This document shows positions 46,883 through 57,582 of a DNA stretch of 64,000 nt, piece by piece; the stretch's first letter is position 1, and every line of letters begins with the position of its first letter. The translations under genes and the position numbers were made by a program. This DNA comes from Pseudomonas lijiangensis (GTDB lineage Bacteria > Pseudomonadota > Gammaproteobacteria > Pseudomonadales > Pseudomonadaceae). Under the pieces are notes generated by a model. That model was not told where the DNA came from, made no database searches, and saw nothing but the letters and a program-made list of their open reading frames with translations. The stretch lies in contig NZ_CP076668.1 of NCBI RefSeq assembly GCF_018968705.1, forward strand, positions 806,001 to 870,000, read 5' to 3'.

Positions 46883-47650
46883 ATGGGTTTTGATCAGGTG
46901 CGTCAGCGCCGTTTGTCTGATGATATTGTCGAGCAACTGGAACGAATGATTCTTGAAGGCACGCTCAAGTCGGGCGGACGCCTGCCTGCCGAGCGGGCGC
47001 TTGCCGAGCAGTTTGGTGTTTCCCGTCCGTCCTTGCGTGAAGCCATCCAGAAACTGACCGCCAAGGGGTTACTGGTCAGCCGTCAGGGCGGTGGCAACTA
47101 TGTGGTCGAAAACCTGGGCTCGACCTTCAGTGACCCGTTGCTGCATCTACTGGAAAGCAGCCCCGATGCCCAGCGCGACTTGCTGGAGTTTCGTCACACC
47201 CTGGAAGCTTCCTGCGCCTACTACGCGGCCCTGCGCGCCACCGATGTGGACCGTGAGCGCCTGCGTGAGGCCTTCGATGCCTTGCAGGCCTGTTACACCT
47301 GCGCCGACGAAGTCAGCCGGGCCGAGGAGGGCGCTGCCGATGCCAGCTTCCATCTGGCCATTGCCGAGGCAAGCCATAACACGGTGTTGCTGCATACGAT
47401 TCGGGGGTTGTTCGACCTGCTCAAGCGCAATGTCGTGATCAATATCGGCGGGATGTATCAGCAGCGCGCCGAGACTCGCGACATGCTGATCCAGCAGCAT
47501 CGTGAGTTGTATCTGGCGATTATCGAAGGCCGCGCCGAGGATGCGCGAGAGGTGTCCAGCCGCCACCTGACCTATGTGCAGGAAGTGCTGGAAGAGGTAC
47601 GGCAACAGGTTCAGCGCACAGCACGTGCGGAGCGCCGCAACAATATGTGA
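46883..47650 (+). CDS. lldR: Lactate-responsive regulator LldR (FadR family)
   Basis: Transcription regulator of 255 residues. The GntR-type winged helix (LSDDIVEQLERMILEGTLKSGGRLPAERALAEQFGVSRPSLREAIQKL) is followed by an FCD effector domain (about 95-235) with DASFHLAIAEASHNTVL carrying metal/ligand histidines. It is divergent from the lactate operon and near a matching operator, so it should repress lldP-lutABC-dld until lactate is present. Start ATG 46883. Confidence 0.9.
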   Translation: MGFDQVRQRRLSDDIVEQLERMILEGTLKSGGRLPAERALAEQFGVSRPSLREAIQKLTAKGLLVSRQGGGNYVVENLGSTFSDPLLHLLESSPDAQRDLLEFRHTLEASCAYYAALRATDVDRERLREAFDALQACYTCADEVSRAEEGAADASFHLAIAEASHNTVLLHTIRGLFDLLKRNVVINIGGMYQQRAETRDMLIQQHRELYLAIIEGRAEDAREVSSRHLTYVQEVLEEVRQQVQRTARAERRNNM

Positions 47651-47676
47651 TGCTTGTTCACTGATCTGTAGGAGTC

Positions 47677-47766
47677 TGTAGGAGCGGATTCATCCGCGAT
47701 GACTTCATTCAAGGCGATACATTTCTTCGGCTGTACCAGCCTTTCGCGAATGAATTCGCTCCCACA
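47677..47766. repeat. Imperfect inverted repeat (REP-like) between lldR and smpB
   Basis: TGTAGGAGCGGATTCATCCGCG at the left and CGCGAATGAATTCGCTCCCACA at the right are imperfectly complementary across about 90 bp. The right end equals that of the palindrome at 9816-9850. It separates convergent lldR and smpB. Confidence 0.7.
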
Positions 47767-47791
47767 GCAGTTTGCACCTGGGCAGTAAGGA

Positions 47792-48274
47792 TCAGTCGTC
47801 CTTGCCCTTGCTGCGCACGGCCCGTTGCAGTTCGCGATCCGAATCGCGCTCCCGCTCGGTATGGCGCTTGTCGTATTCCTTCTTGCCCTTGCCCAGAGCA
47901 ATTTCGCACTTGATCAAGTGCTGCTTCCAGTAAAGGGAAAGGGCTACGCAGGCATAACCTTTCTGCTGCACCGAAGTCGTGAGCTTTTCGAGCTCGCGCT
48001 GGTTCAGCAACAGTTTACGGGTGCGTGTCGGGTCAGCGATGACGTGTGTGCTGGCGGTCTTGAGCGGCGTGATATGGCTGCCCATCAGCCAGGCCTCGCC
48101 ATCCTTGAGCAGCACATAACTGTCAACCAGCTGCACCTTGTTGGCACGCAGGCTTTTTACTTCCCAGCCAGCCAGGACCAGACCGGCCTCGAACTTGTGT
48201 TCGATGAAGTAATCGTGACGCGCCTTTTTATTTTGCGCGATGGTCCCTGTGGGATGTTTCTTGAGCTTAGCCAT
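47792..48274 (-). CDS. smpB: SsrA-binding protein SmpB
   Basis: RNA-binding protein of 160 residues required for trans-translation together with the tmRNA at 38059-38450. [62 protein letters not shown] and the basic C-terminal helix ([19 protein letters not shown]) are conserved. The frame is open to 48355, but ATG 48274 is the family start. It is convergent with lldR and divergent from ratA. Confidence 0.95.
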   Translation of the reverse strand: MAKLKKHPTGTIAQNKKARHDYFIEHKFEAGLVLAGWEVKSLRANKVQLVDSYVLLKDGEAWLMGSHITPLKTASTHVIADPTRTRKLLLNQRELEKLTTSVQQKGYACVALSLYWKQHLIKCEIALGKGKKEYDKRHTERERDSDRELQRAVRSKGKDD

Positions 48275-48502
48275 AGGGGCCGCATTATAGGGAGTTGCTT
48301 CAATGTCGGCTACGGGAAAGCGTGCCCTTGAGCACGAAGGATGAATCCCGGACAATGTGTACTCTTTTCAAGGCTGTCCTGTTGTGATGCTTGCAGGCGA
48401 GGCAAGGGATTTGATGAGCCTTGAATTCTTTTTTACTGCGCTACGTGGCACCGTTAGGCATTTTTGTGGTGTTTGCCGCTCAGCTTTGGAATTGACGCTC
48501 AC

Positions 48503-48937
48503 ATGACTACGCATATTCAGCGCTCGGCTCTCTTGCCGTATCCGGCCGGGTTCTTGTACGACCTGGTCAATGATGTGGCCCGCTATTCCGAATTCCTGCC
48601 CTGGTGCGCTTCGGCAGTGGTGCTTGAGGAAAGCGATACACACATGCGCGCAAGCCTGGAGGTCGCCAAGGGTGGCTTGAGTCAGAAATTTGTAACGCGC
48701 AATGTACTGGTGCCCGGAGAGTCCATCGTGATGGATCTGGTCGAGGGGCCTTTCAATCAGCTGCATGGTGTCTGGACATTCAAGCCGCTGGGTGAAAAGG
48801 CCTGCAAGATCAGCCTGGACCTCACCTTTGACTATGCCGGCTCGATTGTGCGCGCCACGCTGGGGCCGCTGTTCAATCAGGCCGCCAATACTCTGGTGGA
48901 CGCTTTTTGTCAGCGAGCCAAAGAGCTGCATGTCTGA
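48503..48937 (+). CDS. ratA: RatA-family START/polyketide-cyclase protein
   Basis: A 144-residue START-like (COQ10/RatA) protein. LPYPAGFLYDLVNDVARYSEFLPWCASAVVLEES, MDLVEGPFNQLHGVWTFKPL and LGPLFNQAANTLVDAFCQRAKEL are its family signatures. In E. coli RatA blocks 70S assembly, but the wider family binds ubiquinone-like ligands. ATG 48503 is preferred over the longer frame. It overlaps rnfH by 8 bp. Confidence 0.85.
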   Translation: MTTHIQRSALLPYPAGFLYDLVNDVARYSEFLPWCASAVVLEESDTHMRASLEVAKGGLSQKFVTRNVLVPGESIVMDLVEGPFNQLHGVWTFKPLGEKACKISLDLTFDYAGSIVRATLGPLFNQAANTLVDAFCQRAKELHV

Positions 48938-49244
48938 CGAACTCATCCAGATCGAGGTGGTACATGCCGCCGTTGATCGTCAGGTGTTGCTCAGCGTTGC
49001 CGTGCCGGCAGGCTCATCGGTGCAGCAGGCGCTCGTCGCTTCAGGCATGCAGGAGCAGTTTCCTGAACTGGATCTGGCCCAATGTCCGGTAGGGATTTTC
49101 GGCAAGGCAGTAAAAGATCCTTCCGTGCGCGTGCTGGAGGCGGGGGATCGTATCGAGATCTATCGCCCGCTGTTGGCGGACCCGATGGAAGTGAGGCGCT
49201 TGCGTGCTGCCAAGGCGCGTTTGAACAGAGACGCCATGCCCTAA
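48930..49244 (+). CDS. rnfH: RnfH/RatB-family ubiquitin-fold protein
   Basis: A 104-residue beta-grasp (ubiquitin-like) protein of the RnfH/UPF0125 family. IQIEVVHAAVDRQVLLSVAVPAGSSV, VGIFGKAVKDPSVRVLEAGDRIEIYRPLLADPMEVRRLRAAKA are characteristic. Function is uncertain. It overlaps ratA by 8 bp in the standard ratA-rnfH arrangement. Confidence 0.88.
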   Translation: MSDELIQIEVVHAAVDRQVLLSVAVPAGSSVQQALVASGMQEQFPELDLAQCPVGIFGKAVKDPSVRVLEAGDRIEIYRPLLADPMEVRRLRAAKARLNRDAMP

Positions 49245-49274
49245 TGTCGATCAGTTAAGATCAATGAATCACTT

Positions 49275-49364
49275 TGTGGGAGGCAGCTTGCTAGCGACTT
49301 TGGCGCCCAGGCGCAGAATATCTGCCAGTTTCAAGGCCCTCTCGCCAGCAAGCTGCCTCCCACA
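49275..49364. repeat. Inverted repeat (REP-like) between rnfH and bamE
   Basis: 18-bp perfect arms, TGTGGGAGGCAGCTTGCT and complement, with a 54-bp centre. Same family as the 18211-18265 element. Confidence 0.85.
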
Positions 49365-49430
49365 GGTTTTGTTTGTGCCTTAACTGATCGGCATTACGCC
49401 ATGCCCTGATTTCTTAGATCGGCAGACAGC

Positions 49431-49456
49431 AAAAAGCCCGGCATGCCGGGCTTTTT
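49431..49456. terminator. Bidirectional terminator, rnfH/bamE
   Basis: AAAAAGCCCGGCATGCCGGGCTTTTTT is a perfect GC-rich stem with A-run and T-run, working in both directions for the convergent genes. Confidence 0.9.
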
Positions 49457-49474
49457 TGTGGAAAACGTTTCCGA

Positions 49475-49996
49475 TTAATGCGGAGTTGTTTCCAGGGGTT
49501 CCTGCACAGGCACCGGAACAGTTTCGACACTGTCCACGTCCTTCTGGATCTGGTCCAGCAGCGAGCCTGGCTTGGCTGGCGCTTCGGGTGCTTGTTGTGG
49601 CTGGTTTTCAGCTGGAACTGTCTGGTTGCTGCTGTTGCCGAGAATGGCTTCATCGCGGCTTACGCCGGGCATGAAGTCGCCGGACAGGCTGACCAGTTGA
49701 TCGTTACCGTTGAAGATCAGGCTGACGCGCTCCTGCTGGCGTTCACCGCCACCAGGCTGCAGGCTGTACAGGTAGTCCCAGCGATCAGTGTGAAATGTGT
49801 CGGTCAGCAGAGGGTTGCCCATGATAAACCGTACTTGCCGCCGGGTCATTCCGGGACGTAACTGGTCTATCATGTCCTGCGTGACGACATTTCCCTGTTG
49901 GATGTCGATTTTGTAAACCCCGGGGAATGAACAACCGGCGAGTGCGAGCAGTCCCACAAGGGTGAAACTGGTTAGCAAGAGCTTGGTGTTTTGCAT
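49475..49996 (-). CDS. bamE: Outer-membrane assembly lipoprotein BamE (OmlA)
   Basis: A 173-residue lipoprotein of the Bam complex. The signal peptide ends with lipobox LLALAGC (C22), and the domain [56 protein letters not shown] (about 30-85) is diagnostic. A long C-terminal tail (about 120-173, Gln/Pro-rich) exceeds the E. coli protein of 113 residues, as usual for Pseudomonas OmlA. It is divergent from fur, an arrangement common in pseudomonads. Confidence 0.92.
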   Translation of the reverse strand: MQNTKLLLTSFTLVGLLALAGCSFPGVYKIDIQQGNVVTQDMIDQLRPGMTRRQVRFIMGNPLLTDTFHTDRWDYLYSLQPGGGERQQERVSLIFNGNDQLVSLSGDFMPGVSRDEAILGNSSNQTVPAENQPQQAPEAPAKPGSLLDQIQKDVDSVETVPVPVQEPLETTPH

Positions 49997-50094
49997 CGGT
50001 GGGCGACTTCCACTATCTTGGCTGGGACAACGTAAACCCGGATCATACCTGCATTAAGAGAAGCTGCGAAGCAGCGTCTGCGAGAAAGCTGACC

Positions 50095-50502
50095 ATGGTT
50101 GAAAATAGCGAACTACGTAAAGCAGGACTTAAGGTGACCTTACCACGGGTCAAAATCCTTCAAATGCTCGATTCTGCCGAGCAGCGCCACATGAGTGCCG
50201 AAGATGTCTACAAGGCGCTGATGGAGGCTAGCGAGGATGTCGGTCTGGCCACGGTCTACCGTGTTCTGACTCAGTTTGAAGCTGCTGGATTGGTGGTTCG
50301 CCACAATTTCGACGGCGGTCATGCTGTGTTCGAGCTGGCTGATGGCGGCCACCACGACCATATGGTCAATGTGGAGTCCGGCGAGGTGATCGAGTTCTTC
50401 GACGAAGAAATCGAGAAGCTGCAAAAGGCTATCGTCGAGAGACATGGTTACGATCTGGTCGATCACAATCTTGTGCTCTACGTTCGTAACAAGAAGGCTT
50501 AA
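50095..50502 (+). CDS. fur: Ferric uptake regulator
   Basis: Iron-dependent repressor of 135 residues. The winged helix (LKVTLPRVKILQML, VGLATVYRVLTQFEAAGLVVRH) is followed by the dimerisation domain with GGHHDHMVNVESGEVIEF, which holds the metal-binding histidines. There is no cysteine anywhere; P. aeruginosa Fur has one and E. coli Fur four, so the Cys4-type structural zinc site is absent. The frame is open to 49999, but ATG 50095 is the conserved start. It is divergent from bamE. Confidence 0.95.
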   Translation: MVENSELRKAGLKVTLPRVKILQMLDSAEQRHMSAEDVYKALMEASEDVGLATVYRVLTQFEAAGLVVRHNFDGGHAVFELADGGHHDHMVNVESGEVIEFFDEEIEKLQKAIVERHGYDLVDHNLVLYVRNKKA

Positions 50503-50512
50503 GCCAGAGACG

Positions 50513-50540
50513 ACAAAGGCGACCTCAGGGTCGCCTTTGT
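50513..50540 (+). terminator. Terminator after fur (convergent with recN)
   Basis: ACAAAGGCGACC / GGTCGCCTTTGT, 12-bp perfect stem, loop TCAG, just after the fur stop. A T-run is short, but the A-rich left arm makes it active in either direction. Confidence 0.75.
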
Positions 50541-50553
50541 GCTTCATGGGTCA

Positions 50554-52227
50554 TCAGTTTTTGGCTGTGATGACCATTTTCTTCGCGTGTGCCAGGGATT
50601 CCTTGGTCAGGTCGATGCCGCCGAGCATGCGCGCCACTTCTTCTATACGTTCGTTCTTGTTGAGTTTGGAGACGGCGGTGCGGGTCGCGTCGCTGCCTCT
50701 GACCTTGTGCACGAACAAATGCTGATGGCCCTGCGCTGCTACCTGCGGCAGGTGGGTCACGGTCATCACTTGCCCGCGCTCACCCAGTCGGCGCAGCAAC
50801 TGGCCGACAATCTCGGCTGTCGGGCCACCGATACCCACATCCACTTCGTCGAATACCAGCGTCGGTACGCGGGAGGTCTGTGCGGTAATCACCTGAATGG
50901 CGAGGCTGATGCGTGACAGCTCGCCCCCGGAGGCCACCTTGGCCAATGCCTTGAGTGGCTGACCCGGGTTGGCGCTGACCAGCAGTTCGACCTGTTCAAG
51001 GCCATGGGGCAGCAGGTCGCTGCCGGAGTTGGGTTTCAGTTCTATGGTGAACCGCCCGCCGGGCATGCCCAGTCGGTGGATTTCTTCCTCCACGGCGCCG
51101 GCCAGCTGGTTTGCGGCGCGCTGGCGAAAATCGCTCAGCTCTCTGGCTTTTTCCTGATAGTGACGGGCAAAGGAAGCCAGTTCGTGCTCAAGTCGCTCGA
51201 TGGATTCGTCGTTGGCATTCAGGGTTTCAATTTCATCCAGCAGCTTCTGTTGCAGTTCGCTCAGCTCGGTTGGCTGGATGCGGTGTTTGCGAGCCAGTGT
51301 GTAGATGCTGTCCAGGCGCTCTTCGAGCTGTTGCAGGCGGGCCGGGTCGGCGTCGAAGTGATCCAGGAAACGATTCAGTTCGCCGACGGCTTCTTCTATC
51401 TGGATCTGTGCGCTGGACAGCAGGCCGGTGGCTTCGCTCAGGGCTGTGGGTGAATTGTTGATGCTGCCCAGGCGGTTCAGGCTGGCGGTCAATGCATTCA
51501 GCACATTGCCCGAATCGCTCTCGCTGCATTGCTCCACGACCTGACGGCAAATGCTCAGCAGGCTTTCGGCGTTGGTCAGGTTCTTGTGTTCCTGCTCGAG
51601 CTGCTCCAGCTCGTTCTCACCCAGGCTCAGGCTTTCCAGCTCTTCCAGTTGATAGCTGAGCAATTGATGCCGTGCGCGCTGCTCGTCGCCGGAGTTGGAA
51701 AGCCGCTCCAGCTCCTGACGGGTCTGGCGCCAGCGTTGGGCGGCCAGTTGGACCTGACGCGCCAGCTCGGTGGCGCCGGCGTATTCGTCCAGCAGGCGTC
51801 TGTGGGTATCGGTTTTCAGCAGCGACTGGTGTTCATGCTGGCTGTGGATGTCGATCAGCAGTTCGCCCAGGGCCTTGAGGTCGCCTTGAGGGCAGGGCGT
51901 GCCATTGATGTAGGCGCGTGAGCGCCCTTCGGCGGTAATGACTCGCCGCAGGATGCACGGGCCGTCGTTATCCAGGTCGCGCTCTTTGAGCCAGGCCTGC
52001 GCTTCGGGAATATCGGCCAGATCGAAGGTGGCCAGGATGTCGGCCTTGTCGGCGCCGGGACGAACGACGCCACTGTCAGCGCGATCGCCGAGCGTCAGGC
52101 CCAGGGCGTCGAGCATGATCGACTTGCCGGCACCGGTTTCGCCAGTGATTACGCTCATGCCTCGATCCAGTTCAAGATCAAGGTGTTCGACGATGGCGTA
52201 GTTATGTACGGAAAGGTGCACCAGCAT
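50554..52227 (-). CDS. recN: DNA repair protein RecN
   Basis: SMC-like ATPase of 557 residues acting in recombinational double-strand break repair. Walker A is GETGAGKSIML (about 30-40), ABC signature KVASGGELSRISLAIQ and Walker B VPTLVFDEVDVGIGG near 460. Two long coiled-coil stretches lie between (about 150-340). Length fits RecN. It is convergent with fur. Confidence 0.95.
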   Translation of the reverse strand: MLVHLSVHNYAIVEHLDLELDRGMSVITGETGAGKSIMLDALGLTLGDRADSGVVRPGADKADILATFDLADIPEAQAWLKERDLDNDGPCILRRVITAEGRSRAYINGTPCPQGDLKALGELLIDIHSQHEHQSLLKTDTHRRLLDEYAGATELARQVQLAAQRWRQTRQELERLSNSGDEQRARHQLLSYQLEELESLSLGENELEQLEQEHKNLTNAESLLSICRQVVEQCSESDSGNVLNALTASLNRLGSINNSPTALSEATGLLSSAQIQIEEAVGELNRFLDHFDADPARLQQLEERLDSIYTLARKHRIQPTELSELQQKLLDEIETLNANDESIERLEHELASFARHYQEKARELSDFRQRAANQLAGAVEEEIHRLGMPGGRFTIELKPNSGSDLLPHGLEQVELLVSANPGQPLKALAKVASGGELSRISLAIQVITAQTSRVPTLVFDEVDVGIGGPTAEIVGQLLRRLGERGQVMTVTHLPQVAAQGHQHLFVHKVRGSDATRTAVSKLNKNERIEEVARMLGGIDLTKESLAHAKKMVITAKN

Positions 52228-52417
52228 GGAGTGGCTCCCAAGCGATTTGTCTGGTTATTTATACAGTGTTTTATTTGGTTCTGACAATGCTTGGGTTTAG
52301 CTCGTTTTGATCGGGTTGCACGCTTTTTTAGTCCGGATGGCGATGAAAACCGCTCCGTTCTGTGTGTGCGACACGCGGAAAAATTTCAGGCAATGCACAT
52401 ATCCATCATGCCGAGCC

Positions 52418-52446
52418 CTTGAAGCCTGAAAATCCGTTCCCATATA
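52418..52446 (+). promoter_or_regulatory. Sigma-32 (RpoH) heat-shock promoter of grpE-dnaK
   Basis: CTTGAA (52418-52423) and CCCATATA (52439-52446) separated by 15 bp match the RpoH consensus CTTGAA-N13-16-CCCATnTn. It lies about 55 bp before grpE, in the 271-bp recN-grpE divergent region. Confidence 0.75.
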
Positions 52447-52498
52447 GGGGGGCAGAAGCGCGAGATGGGTTCGCGGACGTTTTTGAGAGGAGAACACT

Positions 52499-53062
52499 AT
52501 GGCTGACGAACAGAATCTGGATGCGCAGAACCAGGACCAGGCTGGCGAGACAGCTTCGGGTGACGATCTTGCAACTCGTGTGCAGGTGCTCGAAGAGCAA
52601 CTGGCAGCGGCTCAGGATCAGTCCCTGCGTGTAGCTGCGGATCTGCAGAACGTACGTCGTCGTGCAGAACAGGATGTGGAAAAGGCGCACAAATTCGCTC
52701 TTGAGAAGTTCGCAGGCGATCTGCTGCCTATCGTCGACAGCCTGGAGCGTGGTCTGGATCTGTCCAGCCCGGACGACGAAAGCATCCGTCCGATGCGTGA
52801 AGGTATCGAGCTGACGCTCAAGATGTTCAACGACACCCTCAAGCGTTATCAGCTGGAGGCCATCGATCCGCACGGCCAGCCATTCAATGCCGAGCATCAT
52901 CAGGCAATGGCCATGCAGGAAAGCGCGGATGTTGAACCAAACACTGTTCTGAAAGTGTTCCAGAAGGGTTATCAGCTCAACGGTCGTCTGCTGCGTCCGG
53001 CCATGGTCGTGGTCAGCAAGGCACCGTCGCCTGTTTCGCCATCAATTGATGAGCAGGCTTGA
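52499..53062 (+). CDS. grpE: Nucleotide exchange factor GrpE
   Basis: A 187-residue DnaK co-chaperone. The N-terminal helix ([33 protein letters not shown]) and the C-terminal beta wing ([49 protein letters not shown]) are typical. GAGAGGAG precedes ATG 52499. First gene of the heat-shock operon, under a sigma-32-like promoter. Confidence 0.95.
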   Translation: MADEQNLDAQNQDQAGETASGDDLATRVQVLEEQLAAAQDQSLRVAADLQNVRRRAEQDVEKAHKFALEKFAGDLLPIVDSLERGLDLSSPDDESIRPMREGIELTLKMFNDTLKRYQLEAIDPHGQPFNAEHHQAMAMQESADVEPNTVLKVFQKGYQLNGRLLRPAMVVVSKAPSPVSPSIDEQA

Positions 53063-53166
53063 AATCGGCTGTCTGGCCCCCATTTATAGGCCAAGCGTTT
53101 AAGAGCTACCGCAATTTGTAAACGCAGTTGCGGCAACCAAATCAAAAGTTTCGGGAGAGTCAAAAG

Positions 53167-55083
53167 ATGGGCAAGATTATCGGTATTGACCTGGGGACCA
53201 CCAACTCCTGCGTCTCTATTCTGGAAAACGGCAACGTCAAGGTTATCGAGAACGCTGAAGGCGCTCGTACCACCCCTTCGATCATTGCTTACGCCAACGA
53301 CGGCGAAATCCTCGTCGGTCAGTCGGCCAAGCGTCAGGCGGTGACCAACCCGCACAACACTCTGTACGCAGTAAAGCGTCTGATCGGTCGTCGTTTTGAA
53401 GAAGACGTCGTACAGAAAGACATCCAGATGGTTCCGTACAAGATTGCCAAGGCTGACAACGGCGACGCCTGGGTTGAAGTAAATGGCCAGAAGATGGCTC
53501 CTCCTCAGATTTCTGCCGAAATCCTGAAGAAAATGAAGAAGACCGCCGAAGACTACCTCGGCGAGACAGTCACCGAAGCGGTCATCACCGTTCCGGCCTA
53601 CTTCAACGACAGCCAGCGTCAGGCTACCAAGGATGCCGGTCGCATCGCGGGTCTGGACGTAAAACGCATCATCAACGAACCAACCGCAGCTGCTCTGGCT
53701 TACGGTATGGACAAAGCGAAGGGCGACCACACTGTCATCGTTTATGACCTGGGTGGCGGTACTTTTGACGTGTCGGTCATCGAAATCGCTGAAGTTGACG
53801 GCGAGCACCAGTTCGAAGTGCTGGCAACCAACGGCGACACCTTCCTGGGTGGTGAGGACTTCGACATTCGTCTGATCGACTACCTCGTCGACGAATTCAA
53901 GAAAGAAAGCGGCATGAACCTCAAGGGTGACCCGCTGGCAATGCAGCGTCTGAAAGAAGCTGCTGAAAAAGCCAAGATCGAGCTGTCTTCCAGCATGCAG
54001 ACCGACGTCAACCTGCCGTACATCACTGCAGACGCTACCGGTCCTAAGCACTTGAACGTGAAAATCTCGCGCTCCAAGCTGGAATCGCTGGTTGAAGACC
54101 TGGTTCAGCGCACCATCGAGCCTTGCCGTATCGCTCTGAAAGATGCCGGTATCGACATCGGTTCGATCAACGACGTGATCCTGGTCGGTGGCCAGACTCG
54201 TATGCCGCTGGTTCAGAAGCTGGTAACCGAGTTCTTCGGTAAGGAAGCTCGCAAGGACGTCAACCCTGACGAAGCGGTTGCAATGGGTGCTGCCATCCAG
54301 GGCGCGGTACTGGCTGGTGACGTCAAGGACGTTCTGCTGCTGGACGTCAGCCCGCTGACTCTGGGTATCGAAACCATGGGCGGCGTGATGACTGCGCTGA
54401 TCGAGAAAAACACCACGATTCCTACCAAGAAATCGCAAGTGTTCTCGACTGCCGATGACAACCAGAGCGCTGTAACCATTCACGTGCTGCAGGGTGAGCG
54501 TAAGCAAGCCGGTCAGAACAAGTCCCTGGGCAAGTTCGACCTGGCCGAGATTCCACCAGCTCCACGTGGCGTTCCACAGATCGAAGTGACCTTCGACATC
54601 GATGCCAACGGCATCCTGCACGTAGGCGCGAAAGACAAGGCGACTGGCAAGCAGCAGTCCATCGTGATCAAGGCCAACTCGGGTCTGTCGGATGAAGAAA
54701 TCCAGCAGATGATCCGCGACGCTGAAGCCAACAGCGAAGAAGACCGCAAGTTCGAAGAGCTGGCATCTGCCCGTAACCAGGGTGATGCACTGGTTCACTC
54801 GACTCGCAAGATGATCAGCGATGCTGGCGACAAAGTGACCGCAGAAGAGAAGACCGCTGTCGAGGCTGCTCTGGTTGCTCTGGAAGCTGCCGTGAAAGGC
54901 GACGACAAGGCTGCAATCGAAGCCAGGATCGAAGAGCTGTCCAAGGTTTCCGCGCCAATCGCTCAGAAAATGTACGCCGAGCAGGCTGAAAACCCGGAAG
55001 CGGCTGCCAAGCCTGCTGAAGAAAAAGCCAAGGCTGACGACGTAGTCGATGCCGAGTTCGAAGAAGTGAAAGACAACAAGTAA
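53167..55083 (+). CDS. dnaK: Hsp70 chaperone DnaK
   Basis: Chaperone of 638 residues. The ATPase domain starts [17 protein letters not shown], with [13 protein letters not shown] and GQTRMPLVQ. The substrate domain (from about 390) has [20 protein letters not shown], and the tail ends in [15 protein letters not shown] as in most proteobacterial DnaK. The frame opens at 53128, but ATG 53167 after GGGAG is the true start. 104 bp follow grpE; dnaJ is 324 bp downstream. Confidence 0.97.
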   Translation: MGKIIGIDLGTTNSCVSILENGNVKVIENAEGARTTPSIIAYANDGEILVGQSAKRQAVTNPHNTLYAVKRLIGRRFEEDVVQKDIQMVPYKIAKADNGDAWVEVNGQKMAPPQISAEILKKMKKTAEDYLGETVTEAVITVPAYFNDSQRQATKDAGRIAGLDVKRIINEPTAAALAYGMDKAKGDHTVIVYDLGGGTFDVSVIEIAEVDGEHQFEVLATNGDTFLGGEDFDIRLIDYLVDEFKKESGMNLKGDPLAMQRLKEAAEKAKIELSSSMQTDVNLPYITADATGPKHLNVKISRSKLESLVEDLVQRTIEPCRIALKDAGIDIGSINDVILVGGQTRMPLVQKLVTEFFGKEARKDVNPDEAVAMGAAIQGAVLAGDVKDVLLLDVSPLTLGIETMGGVMTALIEKNTTIPTKKSQVFSTADDNQSAVTIHVLQGERKQAGQNKSLGKFDLAEIPPAPRGVPQIEVTFDIDANGILHVGAKDKATGKQQSIVIKANSGLSDEEIQQMIRDAEANSEEDRKFEELASARNQGDALVHSTRKMISDAGDKVTAEEKTAVEAALVALEAAVKGDDKAAIEARIEELSKVSAPIAQKMYAEQAENPEAAAKPAEEKAKADDVVDAEFEEVKDNK

Positions 55084-55144
55084 GCGCAGGCTTGCTTGAA
55101 AGCCAGTTGACCCGTTCCGAGCGGTGGCTGGTAGGATGTCGCCG

Positions 55145-55164
55145 CGCGGGAGCTTGCTCCCGCG
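55145..55164. repeat. Short REP-like hairpin between dnaK and dnaJ
   Basis: CGCGGGAGC-TT-GCTCCCGCG, perfect 9-bp stem. Together with its flanks it fills part of a 324-bp intergenic region (55084-55407) that otherwise shows no gene. It could attenuate dnaJ transcription. Confidence 0.75.
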
Positions 55165-55407
55165 TTGGCGTGTCTGGAACAGGCAAAATTCCGGCGTTCG
55201 GGTCATGGCCCGTATGCCTTGTGGCAAGGTCGTCATGCTCCTGCGTGGCGATTCGTTCTGCCGCTTTCTCGGTCAGGCAACTGGCTGTCTAAACAAGACC
55301 AGGATCGTTGAATTGACGTGAGTTGGGTCCGGGCCTGTATGGGGCTCAACGAGTTTGGCAAGGCTCAGGAGGGTTTTGCCGAACGTCCTCAAGAGTGCGG
55401 AAGAATT

Positions 55408-56541
55408 ATGGCAAAGCGTGATTATTACGAAGTGTTGGGGGTGGAGCGGGGTGCCAGCGAGGCTGAGCTGAAGAAGGCTTATCGCCGCCTTGCGATGAAG
55501 CATCACCCTGACCGCAACCCTGATGACAAGGCTGCGGAAGAGTCTTTCAAAGAGGCCAACGAGGCCTATGAAGTTCTGTCCGATGCCAGCAAGCGTGCTG
55601 CATACGATCAGTACGGTCACGCCGGCATAGATCCGAGCATGGGTGGCGGTGGTTTCGGCGGTGGCGCTGGCGGTGCGAACTTCTCCGATATTTTCGGTGA
55701 CGTGTTCAGCGACTTCTTTGGGGGTGGCCGTGGTGGCGGCGGTCGTGGCGGCGCACAGCGCGGCAGCGATCTGCGTTACACCCTGGAACTGGACCTCGAA
55801 GAAGCGGTTCGCGGTACGACCGTGAATATCCGTGTTCCGACGCTGGTCAACTGCAAACCTTGCGATGGCAGCGGCGCGAAGAAGGGTTCTTCGCCGGTCA
55901 CGTGCCCGACGTGTGGCGGTATTGGTCAGGTGCGCATGCAGCAGGGGTTCTTCTCCGTGCAGCAGACCTGTCCTCGTTGTCATGGTCACGGCAAGATCAT
56001 TTCCGATCCGTGCGATTCGTGCCATGGCGAAGGTCGTGTCGAAGAGTCCAAGACCCTGTCGGTCAAGGTGCCGCCAGGCGTCGATACCGGTGACCGTATT
56101 CGTCTGTCCGGCGAAGGCGAAGTGGGTTCCCAGGGCGGGCCGACCGGTGATCTGTACGTTGTGATCAATGTGCGTGAACACGCCATTTTCCAGCGCGACG
56201 GCAAGCACCTGTATTGCGAGGTGCCGATCAGCTTCACTGATGCGGCGCTGGGTGGCGAGCTTGAAGTGCCGACGCTGGATGGTCGGGTCAAGTTGAAGAT
56301 TCCTGAGGGCACTCAGACCGGCAAGCAGTTCCGCTTGCGTGGCAAGGGTGTTGCTCCGGTGCGTGGCGGCGGTGCTGGCGACCTGATGTGTCGTGTTGCG
56401 GTTGAAACGCCGGTCAATCTTGGCAAGCGTCAGCGTGAACTGCTCGAAGAGTTCCGTACTTCGCTTGAAGGCGACGACTCTCACTCTCCGAAAGCCAGTG
56501 GCTGGTTCGAGGGTGTGAAGCGTTTCTTCGGTGACTTGTAA
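55408..56541 (+). CDS. dnaJ: Hsp40 co-chaperone DnaJ
   Basis: A 377-residue type I J-protein. J-domain (about 5-70) with HPD in [11 protein letters not shown], a Gly/Phe-rich region (about 75-125), four zinc motifs ([32 protein letters not shown]) and C-terminal substrate domains. The frame is open from 55318; ATG 55408 ([15 protein letters not shown]) is the family start. It cooperates with DnaK and GrpE upstream. Confidence 0.97.
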   Translation: MAKRDYYEVLGVERGASEAELKKAYRRLAMKHHPDRNPDDKAAEESFKEANEAYEVLSDASKRAAYDQYGHAGIDPSMGGGGFGGGAGGANFSDIFGDVFSDFFGGGRGGGGRGGAQRGSDLRYTLELDLEEAVRGTTVNIRVPTLVNCKPCDGSGAKKGSSPVTCPTCGGIGQVRMQQGFFSVQQTCPRCHGHGKIISDPCDSCHGEGRVEESKTLSVKVPPGVDTGDRIRLSGEGEVGSQGGPTGDLYVVINVREHAIFQRDGKHLYCEVPISFTDAALGGELEVPTLDGRVKLKIPEGTQTGKQFRLRGKGVAPVRGGGAGDLMCRVAVETPVNLGKRQRELLEEFRTSLEGDDSHSPKASGWFEGVKRFFGDL

Positions 56542-57369
<828 letters not shown>

Positions 57370-57501
57370 TTGTGAGTGCCGGATTCAGCCTTGTCGCATT
57401 CCGTGGGTTTTCGGGCTCATTGGTGGTAGACCCAAAAAGGCTTTTTCTGTAAGCTACAGCTTTAGTGTGTCCACTAAAAGCGCGCAGATGAATCTATAAG
57501 A

Positions 57502-57536
57502 AAGCGGGGTGACGTATCTACGTCATTCCGCTTTTT
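57502..57536 (+). terminator. Terminator after dapB, upstream of carA
   Basis: AAGCGGGGTGACGTA / TACGTCATTCCGCTT, a long stem with a TC loop and seven T. It lies about 130 bp after dapB and about 45 bp before carA, so it separates the two transcripts or acts as an attenuator. Confidence 0.8.
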
Positions 57537-57582
57537 TGCAACCTGCGAACGCCCTTTCAGGCTTTATTTACGGGAGGTCTTC

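Noticed and set aside
48503..49244. ratA-rnfH as a classic toxin-antitoxin module
   Set aside because: Despite the RatA/RatB name these are conserved housekeeping-type proteins next to smpB; plasmid-style TA behaviour is not supported by sequence.
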